Translations under genes and position numbers: made by a program | Notes under the pieces: model-generated | The model's input: the letters and a program-made list of their open reading frames with translations, nothing else | The model's database searches: none | What the model was told of the DNA's origin: nothing | From: Cyclobacteriaceae bacterium YHN15 | Lineage (GTDB): Bacteria > Bacteroidota > Bacteroidia > Cytophagales > Cyclobacteriaceae | Length of the DNA: 64,000 nucleotides | Assembly (NCBI GenBank): GCA_003797895.1 | Contig: RKQB01000003.1 | Span: 124,001-188,000 of the forward strand | Direction of reading: 5' to 3' | Shown: piece by piece, positions 35,767-45,216 of the stretch | How the letters are laid out: each line of letters starts with the position of its first letter | Position numbering within the stretch: position 1 is the first letter of the stretch

Positions 35767-36738
35767 ATGATGAAAAACTCCATTGATTTTAAACTCAACC
35801 TCTTCAAGATAATTATATCTGTAGCCCTTTTTTCTTCATGCAATTCAAGTATAAATAAGGCAGAAAAAATACAGGAATTGAATTTAGAAAATGAATTGGC
35901 GACACTGATTAAAGACTTCAAGGGAGAGGCACATCTTTATGCTAAAAATCTAACCACAGGAGAAATTATCAATATAGATGGTGAAAGTACGCATTTGGCC
36001 GCAAGTGAAGCCAAATTTTATATTTTGTTGGATTACGCAGAGAAAGTTTCCAACGGCACATTAAATCCCGCCACTCCAATAAAATTAACGGAAGAAGATA
36101 AAACACTAGGTTCCGGTATTCTGAGGTTCGAAATACCGGGCAATGAAGTATCTCTGTCTTTTCTGGCCTACCTGATGATGTCCATTTCAGACAATACCGC
36201 CACCAATATCCTGTTAAGAGAGGTCGGCGGTCCAAATGCCATAACATCGTTTTTGAATAAAATTGGCATAGATGATACCAAGGTCGCTGGAGAAGTATCA
36301 AAAGGAGATTGGATAAAAACATCGGCTAAATCTTTGGCAACTGCTGGAGAAGTCTTAGCGGCACCTGAAAAATTTGGATATCCTGAGGAAGCCGTAGAGA
36401 TTTGTAAAAAAATCATGTCCAAGCATTATGAAGATAATGGATTGGCGAGATTCTTACCTTGGAGCCCGTTTACGGAAGAGGCTAAATCAATAGCCGATAA
36501 CCAAAAATACATTCAGATATATGCCGGAATAGAATTATACGGCAAAGCAGGTTTCACCCCGGGTTACCGAGGAGATGTGGCCTATATCATTACCCCGGAT
36601 AACGAGTATGTGATCGGCCTAAAATGTACCAATGTAGATGATTCCAAACCGCTGAATGCTACCAATGAAGGATTTGAGTTTTCTGCCAAATTGGGAAAAC
36701 TATTTTATGATCATTGGGGAATACCCGCAGCCCTTTAG
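35767..36738 (+). CDS. Class A beta-lactamase-fold serine hydrolase lipoprotein
   Basis: Start taken at ATG 35767 (MMKNSIDFKLNLFK), because the longer frame to 35608 puts 53 residues before the signal; lipobox FSSC (Cys25). SEAK (in LAASEAKFYIL) is the SxxK nucleophile motif and SISDNTATNILL the SDN loop. The usual ExxLN omega loop is not seen and the KTG box reads KAG (LYGKAGFTPGYRGD). It is therefore more likely a peptidase or esterase of this fold than an antibiotic-inactivating enzyme. 222 bp after the kinase gene. Confidence 0.8.
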   Translation: MMKNSIDFKLNLFKIIISVALFSSCNSSINKAEKIQELNLENELATLIKDFKGEAHLYAKNLTTGEIINIDGESTHLAASEAKFYILLDYAEKVSNGTLNPATPIKLTEEDKTLGSGILRFEIPGNEVSLSFLAYLMMSISDNTATNILLREVGGPNAITSFLNKIGIDDTKVAGEVSKGDWIKTSAKSLATAGEVLAAPEKFGYPEEAVEICKKIMSKHYEDNGLARFLPWSPFTEEAKSIADNQKYIQIYAGIELYGKAGFTPGYRGDVAYIITPDNEYVIGLKCTNVDDSKPLNATNEGFEFSAKLGKLFYDHWGIPAAL

Positions 36739-36748
36739 CCGCCGACCA

Positions 36749-38245
36749 TCAATCCCTTTTTTCCGGAATTGCTTCCATCAATAAGGTGTATGCTTTGTCC
36801 AGAGATTCACCTCCAACTTTTTGACCTTTGTAATGCCCAAGTCGAACAATTACCAAATCATGGGAAGGAATAATTGCCACAGATTGCCCACCTGCACCCA
36901 GCATCATATAGGCATCCTTTGGAATAGGAAAACCCCCATCTCCATTTATCCAAAATAAGCCACCATAGATCGGCCGTCCATCCGCAAGCCAAGGCTCGGC
37001 AAGGGTACTTACAAATTTTGTAAAACCTTCAGGCAAAATCCGCTCACCATTCCAGATTCCATCTTGTAAATATAAATTGCCCAACCTCGACCAATCTCTG
37101 GCAGAGGCAAACTCATAACCCTGAGTCAAAAAATTACCATAAGGGTCTGTTTCCATAACCATTGTCCGAATCCCGATTTTATCAAACAACATTCTTTGGG
37201 GGAAGGTAAGGTAGTTTTCCCCTTTCCCTTCTATTCCCAGGCGGTTTAGATAATTGATAAGTACCGGGTCGCTGTTACGGTAACGACCAACAGTATTTGG
37301 TTTCCACTGTTGAGGTAAATTGGCAGCATATTCAAATGAATTGACTCCACCTGTGTACAGGTACAAATGGTCAGGGTAACCCAAGGAGGGGTCGAAATCA
37401 GGATCTTGAGGAGCTCTGCAATAAATGCCACTTGACATCTGCATAATGTCCCTAATTCTGATTTTGGATCTTCCGTCGTCTTTGCCCTGCCATTGAGGTA
37501 TTGGAGCAGCTTGCTCCAAGGTATATACTCCTTGGTGAATCAGTACCCCCATTATAGTCGCGGAGAGGCTTTTTCCCATAGACCAACTTTCTAAAGGGGT
37601 GTTTTTTTCAATTCCTTCACCATACCTTTCACCTATGATTTTTCCTTTGTAGGTGACTACAAAAGCTGCAGTTAGTGCTTCATCAGGATCAAATGCAGCA
37701 TCAACTGCCTGCCTTACTAAATTCATATCAATATCTGAGGGCATAGCTTCCTCTGGAAGTACATCTCCCATAGGCCATAGTGTAGTAGCAGCATCAGGCA
37801 AATTGCGGGAAACTTTTTCGGGTTTGAAGTTCAAAGCATTGCTCCCTTCAGGTAAACAAACACAACCTTGATCGCCGGTATATATGGCAGTTCGGGTAAT
37901 CCCATTTGGGAGTTTGATCGAGACAGATTTCTTACCATAATCAATCACTGGTTTTCCCACTTTTGCCCGTTCTGCATAAGGTGCAGTAAAATAACCTACA
38001 TTCTCTGCAGCAAACTCGGGTGATAGGCCTGTAATGAATACAGCCGAACACATAATTTTGGCATACCCGGCTGTATGATGAGAAAGTGCATCACCCGGAG
38101 GGGCTTTATAGACTGTTTCAAGTTCAAGTTCAGAGGCACGCGCCAGCATTTTGACCTTTACCTCTGGAGTCATAACCTGAGCAGCGCAAATCAGCCCATT
38201 CAAAAAAATCGAAGTCAGTAAAGAGATTTTAATTATTTTTTTCAT
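36749..38245 (-). CDS. Serine hydrolase, beta-lactamase class C/AmpC-like fold
   Basis: Start taken at ATG 38245 (MKKIIKISLLTSIF), which gives a signal peptide ending LICAAQ; the earlier Met adds 12 residues. SWSMGKSLSATIMG has the SxxK nucleophile; GRYRNSDPVLIN is the YxN motif; the third box is probably MLGAGGQSVAIIP. A 150-residue region precedes the catalytic domain. Such proteins are usually esterases or D-amino-acid peptidases. Convergent with the class A-like gene, 10 bp apart. Confidence 0.88.
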   Translation of the reverse strand: MKKIIKISLLTSIFLNGLICAAQVMTPEVKVKMLARASELELETVYKAPPGDALSHHTAGYAKIMCSAVFITGLSPEFAAENVGYFTAPYAERAKVGKPVIDYGKKSVSIKLPNGITRTAIYTGDQGCVCLPEGSNALNFKPEKVSRNLPDAATTLWPMGDVLPEEAMPSDIDMNLVRQAVDAAFDPDEALTAAFVVTYKGKIIGERYGEGIEKNTPLESWSMGKSLSATIMGVLIHQGVYTLEQAAPIPQWQGKDDGRSKIRIRDIMQMSSGIYCRAPQDPDFDPSLGYPDHLYLYTGGVNSFEYAANLPQQWKPNTVGRYRNSDPVLINYLNRLGIEGKGENYLTFPQRMLFDKIGIRTMVMETDPYGNFLTQGYEFASARDWSRLGNLYLQDGIWNGERILPEGFTKFVSTLAEPWLADGRPIYGGLFWINGDGGFPIPKDAYMMLGAGGQSVAIIPSHDLVIVRLGHYKGQKVGGESLDKAYTLLMEAIPEKRD

Positions 38246-38315
38246 AATGGATAATTTAGATTTTTTTTTCAAAGCATTCAAAATTTATTATAAACTTATA
38301 CGCCCTGAAAAAATA

Positions 38316-38504
38316 TTATTTATCATTTAAAAATTCTTGTACCAATGTATTGTTGACGGTTTCCATCTGAAGAGTCCAACTATCGATATACCACCTGCCA
38401 TTTTCATAATGAAGCTGGATACTATTTAAACCCCGAATATTGGTTGGTACTTCCCGATCTGTTCTAATCTCAAAAGCGCTCCATACCTGGGCGATATTTC
38501 CAAA
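38316..38504 (-). pseudogene. NTF2-like protein, C-terminal remnant
   Basis: The minus strand directly after the molybdoenzyme stop encodes GNIAQVWSAFEIRTDRE, then PTNIRGLNSIQLHYENGRW and YIDSWTLQMETVNN, and ends in a stop at 38316. This is the end of a DUF4440/NTF2-like protein of the kind seen elsewhere in the window. The first two thirds of the gene are absent, because the stop codon of the molybdoenzyme gene abuts the fragment. Confidence 0.82.
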
Positions 38505-40673
38505 TTACACTTTCTCCACTTCTACTCTTGCTTCCTGAATAGCAGCACCTCTACCCATATCCGTTAGCAAGTGGTTTGTTAAAGCATTGGCGGAGGAACC
38601 TCCTTTTAACAGTGAAGGCCAGAATCCTTGTGGCATGCAAACAACTCCCTGCTGTACTTTATTGCTGATGCGTGCTGTTATGTACACGCGGCCTCTTTGG
38701 TTAAATACTTTGAGCTCATCACCATCGGCAATTTTCCGCATGGCAGCATCCTTCGGATTGACTTCCAAATAAAATTTACCCTCTTTTTCAAGGATATGAT
38801 TGACGTTGGCGTGGCTACTGTTCAGGAAATTTTCAGGGGTTTTGATGGTCAATAAATGCAAAGGGTATTGCTTAATTTCTTCATCACTGTATTGGAATGG
38901 AATATACTCCGGAAGCGCTTGTTCTAGGTTAGGGTCATAAAAATGGCACTTTCCAGAGCTGGTTTTGAAATTTCCTTCTGCATGGGGCATCCACTTCGTA
39001 GGAAGGTTTAGCTTTTGCCCTCCTCTTTTTCTTAGCGAAGTAAAGGAAATGCCTTTCATATATTCATGATTGCTATCAAGGGTTTTTTTTACAATATCGA
39101 TATCGGATTCGTAAAAGTAGGCCTCTTTGAATCCCATTTCCTGGGCCAGTAATCTGAACAGTTCCGAATTGGGCTTTGATTCCCCTATCGGTTCAATCGC
39201 AGGTTCATTGATATTCAAATAGGGAGTTCCCCATGAATCGAGGATATCCCAATTTTCTAGAACACTGGTTGCCGGAAATACATAATCAGCATAGCGGGCC
39301 GTATCTGTCAGGAAATGCTCCGATACGATAGTGAGCAGGTCATTTCTTTCCAAACCTTTACGGACTAAATTTTGATTGGGTGTAGTGACTGCTGGATTCG
39401 AATTATAAACAAACAGGGCATCGATACCAGGATTTAATTCCGTGTCGTTCAAGGCCTTTCCCAATTCCACCATATTGATCGACCGGGTTTTTTGATCGGC
39501 AAGTGTCGCAGGGAGGTTTATGCTTTCCCAGTTGAGGGCCTCCCCAAAAAGTTCATAGGTCATATGCATTAGTCCACCTCCAAAGTGTCTCCATGCACCG
39601 GTCAATGCAGGTAACATAGCCACTGCTCGAAAAGCACTCGCCCCGTTAACCTGATGCTCCATCCCAATCAGTATACGAATCAGAGAAGGCGAACTTGTGG
39701 CGTATGCTTTTGCTAAGGCAATGATGGTTTCCTCTTCAAGTCCGGTGATTTGAGCCACCGTTACAGGATCATATTTTTGCACATGGGCTTCTAACTGGGA
39801 TATGCCTAAAGTGTAATTATCGATGTATTCCTGATCCTGAAGATTCTCAGCTAGAATAACATGTATCAAACCCAATGCAAGGGCAGTATCTGTTCCCGGG
39901 CGAGGCTGAATATGCCAATCAGATTCCTCCGAGGTTTTCGACTGAAATGGATCTACCGTAACGATTGTTGCGCCATTGTTTTTTGCTTCTTGGATAAAAG
40001 GCCATAAATGTTGATTGGAAAGCACAGGATTGGTGCCCCACAATATGATGTATCTGCTGTGAATAATATCTTCTGGCAGGACGCCGGTTGTTTGACCATT
40101 CGTAGCCAAAACACCTTCCACGGCAGCATCTCCACATATTGTTCTCTCTAATTGACTGGCGCCTATATGAGCGAAAAATCTACTGGAAATAGCTCCTCCC
40201 TGAACCATTCCCTGATTTCCGCCAAAACTATAGGGAAGGATTGCTTCTCCCCCCTTTTGCTCAATGATATCTTTTAGTTTAGCGGCTACTTCACTGATGG
40301 CCTGTTCCCAACTGATTTTTACAAATTCACCGCTTCCTTTTGGCCCGCTTCTTTTGAGTGGTGATAAAATCCGATCAGGATGGAAAGTGACATCATTGGG
40401 AAAGCTGACCATCTTGTTGCAAAGCTTACCCGCTGTATAGGGATCGTTTTTATTCGCCTGAAAATCCGTTACTTTATTACTGACAGTACTTACCGTCCAA
40501 CTGCAACGGTCGGGACAATCATGATAACAGGCACCAAAAACTGTTTTAGCTTTTTCGCTATCCGCACAACCGGATAGAACCGAGAGAGATGCCAGGCTAA
40601 TTCCTGCGGCACCTTTTGCACTTATCCCAATAAATTCGCGGCGATCAATGTCTTTGTATTTTTTCGATTCCAT
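38505..40673 (-). CDS. Molybdopterin oxidoreductase (DMSO reductase family), Tat lipoprotein
   Basis: Start taken at ATG 40673, with the twin-arginine motif DRREFIGIS (Arg11, Arg12) followed by a lipobox-like VLSGC (Cys36). Cys49-x3-Cys53-x3-Cys57-x27-Cys85 forms the [4Fe-4S] site. HPDRILSPLKRSG, GDAAVEGVLATNG, WGTNPVLSNQH and the C-terminal IADGDELKVFNQRG are molybdopterin-domain hallmarks. No electron-transfer or membrane subunit lies beside it, so partners are unknown. The reaction is likely a reduction or hydroxylation in the periplasm. Confidence 0.93.
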   Translation of the reverse strand: MESKKYKDIDRREFIGISAKGAAGISLASLSVLSGCADSEKAKTVFGACYHDCPDRCSWTVSTVSNKVTDFQANKNDPYTAGKLCNKMVSFPNDVTFHPDRILSPLKRSGPKGSGEFVKISWEQAISEVAAKLKDIIEQKGGEAILPYSFGGNQGMVQGGAISSRFFAHIGASQLERTICGDAAVEGVLATNGQTTGVLPEDIIHSRYIILWGTNPVLSNQHLWPFIQEAKNNGATIVTVDPFQSKTSEESDWHIQPRPGTDTALALGLIHVILAENLQDQEYIDNYTLGISQLEAHVQKYDPVTVAQITGLEEETIIALAKAYATSSPSLIRILIGMEHQVNGASAFRAVAMLPALTGAWRHFGGGLMHMTYELFGEALNWESINLPATLADQKTRSINMVELGKALNDTELNPGIDALFVYNSNPAVTTPNQNLVRKGLERNDLLTIVSEHFLTDTARYADYVFPATSVLENWDILDSWGTPYLNINEPAIEPIGESKPNSELFRLLAQEMGFKEAYFYESDIDIVKKTLDSNHEYMKGISFTSLRKRGGQKLNLPTKWMPHAEGNFKTSSGKCHFYDPNLEQALPEYIPFQYSDEEIKQYPLHLLTIKTPENFLNSSHANVNHILEKEGKFYLEVNPKDAAMRKIADGDELKVFNQRGRVYITARISNKVQQGVVCMPQGFWPSLLKGGSSANALTNHLLTDMGRGAAIQEARVEVEKV

Positions 40674-40775
40674 ATTCGGATTATAATTTACAACCAATGG
40701 TCAATTTTATAGGCATACTTTGATCTGTTTTTAGGTTTATGGTCAGTTATTTTGAATCATGCATTTATTAACTTT

Positions 40776-43040
40776 TCATATTCCTTTGGTCCAAAGTGGT
40801 GCTCCATCTTCCCATTTATTATGCGTCAGTCTGATTTTTTTATCCGAATCAATGTGAATGGCAAAAATTTCACCGTAAATCTGAGGCCCAAAAATCACAG
40901 ATTGAATCAGTGGTTCTTCATCATTTATACCACCTTCTTCGGAGGAATAAATGATCCATTCACCATCTGGAGAAAAGTGGGGATGGGCATCTTGACCAAT
41001 ATCATCTGTCATTCTCTTTGGTTTGCTCCAGGTTCCATCTTCATGAAGGTAAGAAAGGAACAAATCCATTGTTTTTACTTTTCCTTCTATGTCAGTACCT
41101 AGGCGGTCTGAGCAGAAAGCAATCTTATCCCCTTGAGGAGATATGATCGGAAAATTGTCTCTGTGCTCATCTGAGGTGAAGTTTTGAATAGTTCCACCTT
41201 CCTGTAAGTAAATATCGAAAGAGCCTGATCTGCCACTTCTAAAAACAATCTTTGATTGATCAGATGTGATATCTCCAAACCCATCATTGAAATCTGAAAA
41301 GGTAAGTCTTGTTGTTTCCAATGAACTTAGATTAAGTGAAAAGACATCTCCCTGATTTGATGGTCCCCCTCTGAAATTGCCCACAGAATAAATCAGATCG
41401 CTTCCGGACGGATTAAATTTGGTATCAATAACCATCCCATTTAAAGGATTATAATTAGATGGCTTGATAAAAGAATAAATTGAGGTTACTTCATTTGTCT
41501 TATAATTTACCTCATAAAAATGAATGGGAATTTGGATCAACCGAGGAAGAATAATGATTAGAAAAAGCGCACTCGCAAGATTAAAGAGAAAAATATTTCT
41601 TAATTGTCCGAACAAAATCTTTGTTCTGTTTTTATGAGCGAAACCAATGCATATGGCTAAAAATAAGGCTAATGCCCCAAGATAAGCCCGGACAGTATTG
41701 ATTGGAGCAAGTTGATCAATAAAGAAATAGTAAAGGACGAAAGCCAACAATGCAAGAATTGCAACAGCCATGACGTTGAAAAAAAGGAACGCCCCAGGTT
41801 TTTCATTAGCAGTGTTAAGGTTTCGATTGCCTATTCCAACGAATATAACATAGATAAGTATTATGGCCACGAGGCTATAGGCCCAATAAGTCATTGCATC
41901 TGACAACTCTCTTACGTCGGTGTTATCAAAAATAAGCGTATGATCAGTGGGATTTGGAGGGGCCGCAAATGCCCTGCGAACTGCGTATAGATCGACTGTA
42001 TTTGTGTTCAGATCTATGGAATACGGAGATCCTTTAACCAACAAATCACCATCAAATCCTCCTAAATTATAAGCCATTTCCGAAGGAGCTTGCCCTCCAT
42101 AAAAGGTAATTAATCCATTTTTATTGGCTTTTGCCCCTAAAAAATTTGAGGTGGAATTGAAAAGGGAATCTACCTGATTGGTCTTTAGGTTCAAACTCAT
42201 AAGCCGAAACACTCTATTTTGGACTGTTGTAAAGACTAAGGTCGAATCGTTCAATATGGAAGGTGAAATGGCATTTATACCTTCTGGAGAAATTGCTGTC
42301 TGATTTCCACCCTCTGTATCCATCGAATATATTCTATAGGAATCTCTGGGGCCACTGTAGAAAAATATTTTCTTCCCATCATTTGAATAGCAGGGACTTC
42401 CGTCCCAATGGTCATTCTTTGTCAACCTTTTTAAATTCTCCCCATCAATTGTCATACTATAGATATCCGCCGTTCGGCGCATAGCAAAGACAAAAACCGG
42501 ATGAGCTTTAATTGGGTGATTCCGGTCACTGGAAAATATGATCTGCGATCCATCAGGTGAAATTGAAGGCCTGAAATCGCCCCCTTTGTGATGCGTAAGA
42601 TTTATAGCATCTGCAACATTTAATGTCTCAGAGGGTTGAAAAGGTAGCCTGTAAATATCTGATTGACCTTCATGGGTAGAAGTGAATACAATCCAATGAC
42701 CGTCAGGAGAAATTGCTGCCTGATCTTGCATGGAAGAATCATGATTGATCAATAGGCGGGTTTCGCTCTTTTCCTCCAGGGATTTGATGAATATTTTTGG
42801 ATTTCCCAATCGCTCGGAGGTAAAGACAAGCCATTTCCCATCTGGGGAAATTACCGGGTTATATTCTAAAGCATCATGGTTAGTAAGCTGATCAATTTTC
42901 CCTGTTTGGCTGTCAGCTATCCAAATATCCCAACCTTGAGGTCTGTAGGAAGAATAGAATATACGCTCATTTCCTGTCTGACTAAAAGCAAATGGCGTTG
43001 TAAGTACAATTAAGAGTAAATAAATATATAGTCTCTTCAT
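40776..43040 (-). CDS. TolB/PD40 beta-propeller protein split by a four-helix membrane segment
   Basis: 754 residues with a signal peptide ending TPFAFSQ. Propeller blades with SPDGKWLVFTSERLGNPKIF, SPDGHWIVFTSTHEGQSDIY and SPDGSQIIFSSDRNH come first. Then at about residues 380-490 come four membrane helices (SLVAIILIYVIFVGIG, FFNVMAVAILALLAFVLYYF, YLGALALFLAICIGF, FLFNLASALFLIIIL), and then a second set of blades (IVFRSGRSGSFDIYL, SPQGDKIAFCSDRLG, SPDGEWIIYSSEEGG). Four helices return the chain to the periplasm, so both propeller halves can be on the same side. Confidence 0.85.
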   Translation of the reverse strand: MKRLYIYLLLIVLTTPFAFSQTGNERIFYSSYRPQGWDIWIADSQTGKIDQLTNHDALEYNPVISPDGKWLVFTSERLGNPKIFIKSLEEKSETRLLINHDSSMQDQAAISPDGHWIVFTSTHEGQSDIYRLPFQPSETLNVADAINLTHHKGGDFRPSISPDGSQIIFSSDRNHPIKAHPVFVFAMRRTADIYSMTIDGENLKRLTKNDHWDGSPCYSNDGKKIFFYSGPRDSYRIYSMDTEGGNQTAISPEGINAISPSILNDSTLVFTTVQNRVFRLMSLNLKTNQVDSLFNSTSNFLGAKANKNGLITFYGGQAPSEMAYNLGGFDGDLLVKGSPYSIDLNTNTVDLYAVRRAFAAPPNPTDHTLIFDNTDVRELSDAMTYWAYSLVAIILIYVIFVGIGNRNLNTANEKPGAFLFFNVMAVAILALLAFVLYYFFIDQLAPINTVRAYLGALALFLAICIGFAHKNRTKILFGQLRNIFLFNLASALFLIIILPRLIQIPIHFYEVNYKTNEVTSIYSFIKPSNYNPLNGMVIDTKFNPSGSDLIYSVGNFRGGPSNQGDVFSLNLSSLETTRLTFSDFNDGFGDITSDQSKIVFRSGRSGSFDIYLQEGGTIQNFTSDEHRDNFPIISPQGDKIAFCSDRLGTDIEGKVKTMDLFLSYLHEDGTWSKPKRMTDDIGQDAHPHFSPDGEWIIYSSEEGGINDEEPLIQSVIFGPQIYGEIFAIHIDSDKKIRLTHNKWEDGAPLWTKGI

Positions 43041-43097
43041 AAGAGGTATTGGTAATAAGGTTGAACATCATTTTGCTGTTCTACTCTCTTTATTAAT

Positions 43098-45209
43098 CTA
43101 ATTTTTCATTGATCTCAACTCGTTTGCGGAATGTAATATGTAATTCTTGATTTCATGGACTTCTTTTTGGGTGAGGCGATCTGAAAAATCAGGCATCCCT
43201 TTATTGAGAAACATTCCTTTCAACACAATATCCTCCATAATCCCAAAGATGCCTTCATTTGAATAGGTCAAATTGGGAATAGATCCCCCGTTATCCCCCA
43301 TCTTACCATGACAAGTGCGGCAATTGGCAGTATAAAGAATTTGTCCATTAGTAATTTCATCCGCAGTCGCGGAAACAGGAAGCTGAATGAGTTCTTTGGG
43401 TTTGGTCTTATAAAATCCAGCATACGGTTCGTTGGCATCTATGGCGAAGGTGAAGATAGTGCCTGGATAATTTTCCTCTGTAAACCTGACCCATATACCC
43501 GGATTACCTCCCCAGCCTACCACAATGGATACATACTGTCTACCATTGATCATATAGGTTATCGGAGATGCGATTACCCCGGAACCGACATTGGTTTCCC
43601 ATAGTTTTTTTCCATCCTCTGCATCGTAAGCAATAAATTTACCTTCACCCGTTCCCTGAAACACAAGTCCTCCGGCTGTGGCCATCACACCTCCATTCCA
43701 ATAGGTTGCCGGATAATCCACCCGCCATTCTTCCTTTTGTGTTCGGGGATTCCAAGCCAGCAATTGTCCCTGATTCATGTTAGTTGGACTATTCGGATCT
43801 GTGACTGTTGGAAGATGGGCAATGGGCGTAGAAATATTCCGGCTGTTCTCCTTGAATGTCCAGATTGAATCATTCCCATAAGGAAAGGAATTCACATGAG
43901 CCGGGAAATACACCAATCCTGTTGTTGGATTAAAGGCCATGGGTTGCCAATTATGTCCGCCTGCAGGCCCGGGTGAGATCACCCTGTTTTCATTTTTATA
44001 CCTGCTGAAATCTGTCTCAATGGGTCGCCCTGTAACTTTGTCCACACCGGTCGCCCAGTTCATATAGGTATAAGGCTCGGCTGAAATCAACTTTCCGGTT
44101 TGTCGATCCAATACATAGAAAAATCCATTCTTTGGCGCCTGCATGATGACCTTTCTTTGCTGACCCTCCACTTCCATGTCGGAAAGCAGAAGATGTTGTG
44201 TGGCGGTATAATCCCAATCATCTCCGGGTGTAGTTTGGTAATGCCATACATATTCTCCATTGTCGGGATTGAGTGCTACAATGGAGGAAAGGAAAAGATT
44301 GTCACCTTTTCCGTCACTCCTGTGAAACCAGTCCCAAGGTGCACCGTTGCCTGTACCCACATAAAACAAATTGAGTTCGGGATCGAAAGCCATCGCATCC
44401 CATGCCGTGCCGCCTCCACCATATTTCCACCATTCGCCGGACCAGGTTTTGGCTGCCATTTCCATTGCCTTGGATTCGAAAGGTTTTGAGGGATCACCGG
44501 GTACTGTATAAAATCGCCATTGCTGCTCACCGGTCAGGGCATCGTAGGCTGTGATATAACCTCTTACACCAAACTCTGCACCGCCATTTCCAATGATCAC
44601 ATTACCTTTGACAATTCTTGGAGCACCTGTAATAGAGTATGCTTTAGTGGTGTCCACGGTAAGTACTTCCCAAACAGGTTTGCCGGTAGCAGCATCCAGT
44701 GAAATCAAGCGGCCGTCCAAAGTTCCCACGAAGACCCGACCCTTGTACAAGGCCAAGCCCCTGTTTACCACATCGCAGCAAAGATTCTCACCGACTTTTC
44801 CAGGCACTTCCGGGTCATAGGTCCAAATCATCTTTCCGGTTAGGGCGTTCACTGCAAACACTTTGCTCCATGGACCAGAGAGGAACATAATCCCGTCTAC
44901 TACTAACGGGGTGGTTTCAATTCCCCGCGTTGTCTCCAGATTCAGGGCCCAGGCCAAACCTAGTTTTCCAACATTATCTTTATGGATTTGTGTAAGGGAA
45001 CTATATCGATCTTCTGCATAGTTCTTTCCATAGGTCACCCAATTTTCAGGTGTATTGTCTGCGTTGACCAGATAGGTATCATCAATCATGGAGGTAGCCT
45101 GCCTAATGTGTTCCTCAGAACCATGGTCAGGCTTGTTGGTACATCGAATTGACGTAAAAGTCAACCCAAGAATGAAGATAACAGAAGGAATCCGTATGAA
45201 CTTATTCAT
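43098..45209 (-). CDS. PQQ-dependent quinohaemoprotein alcohol dehydrogenase 1
   Basis: 703 residues; lipobox-like SIRC near residue 23. NWVTYGKNYAEDRYSSLTQI and the repeated W-type blade motifs (LAWALNLETTRGIETTPLV) fit the eight-bladed PQQ dehydrogenases; GENLCCDVVNRG holds the vicinal Cys pair next to PQQ. The C-terminal cytochrome c has CRTCH at 630-634 and a likely axial Met672 (KGMPDF). It oxidises an alcohol in the periplasm and passes electrons to the respiratory chain. A paralogue is at 54755. Confidence 0.93.
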   Translation of the reverse strand: MNKFIRIPSVIFILGLTFTSIRCTNKPDHGSEEHIRQATSMIDDTYLVNADNTPENWVTYGKNYAEDRYSSLTQIHKDNVGKLGLAWALNLETTRGIETTPLVVDGIMFLSGPWSKVFAVNALTGKMIWTYDPEVPGKVGENLCCDVVNRGLALYKGRVFVGTLDGRLISLDAATGKPVWEVLTVDTTKAYSITGAPRIVKGNVIIGNGGAEFGVRGYITAYDALTGEQQWRFYTVPGDPSKPFESKAMEMAAKTWSGEWWKYGGGGTAWDAMAFDPELNLFYVGTGNGAPWDWFHRSDGKGDNLFLSSIVALNPDNGEYVWHYQTTPGDDWDYTATQHLLLSDMEVEGQQRKVIMQAPKNGFFYVLDRQTGKLISAEPYTYMNWATGVDKVTGRPIETDFSRYKNENRVISPGPAGGHNWQPMAFNPTTGLVYFPAHVNSFPYGNDSIWTFKENSRNISTPIAHLPTVTDPNSPTNMNQGQLLAWNPRTQKEEWRVDYPATYWNGGVMATAGGLVFQGTGEGKFIAYDAEDGKKLWETNVGSGVIASPITYMINGRQYVSIVVGWGGNPGIWVRFTEENYPGTIFTFAIDANEPYAGFYKTKPKELIQLPVSATADEITNGQILYTANCRTCHGKMGDNGGSIPNLTYSNEGIFGIMEDIVLKGMFLNKGMPDFSDRLTQKEVHEIKNYILHSANELRSMKN

Positions 45210-45216
45210 TTTAATA

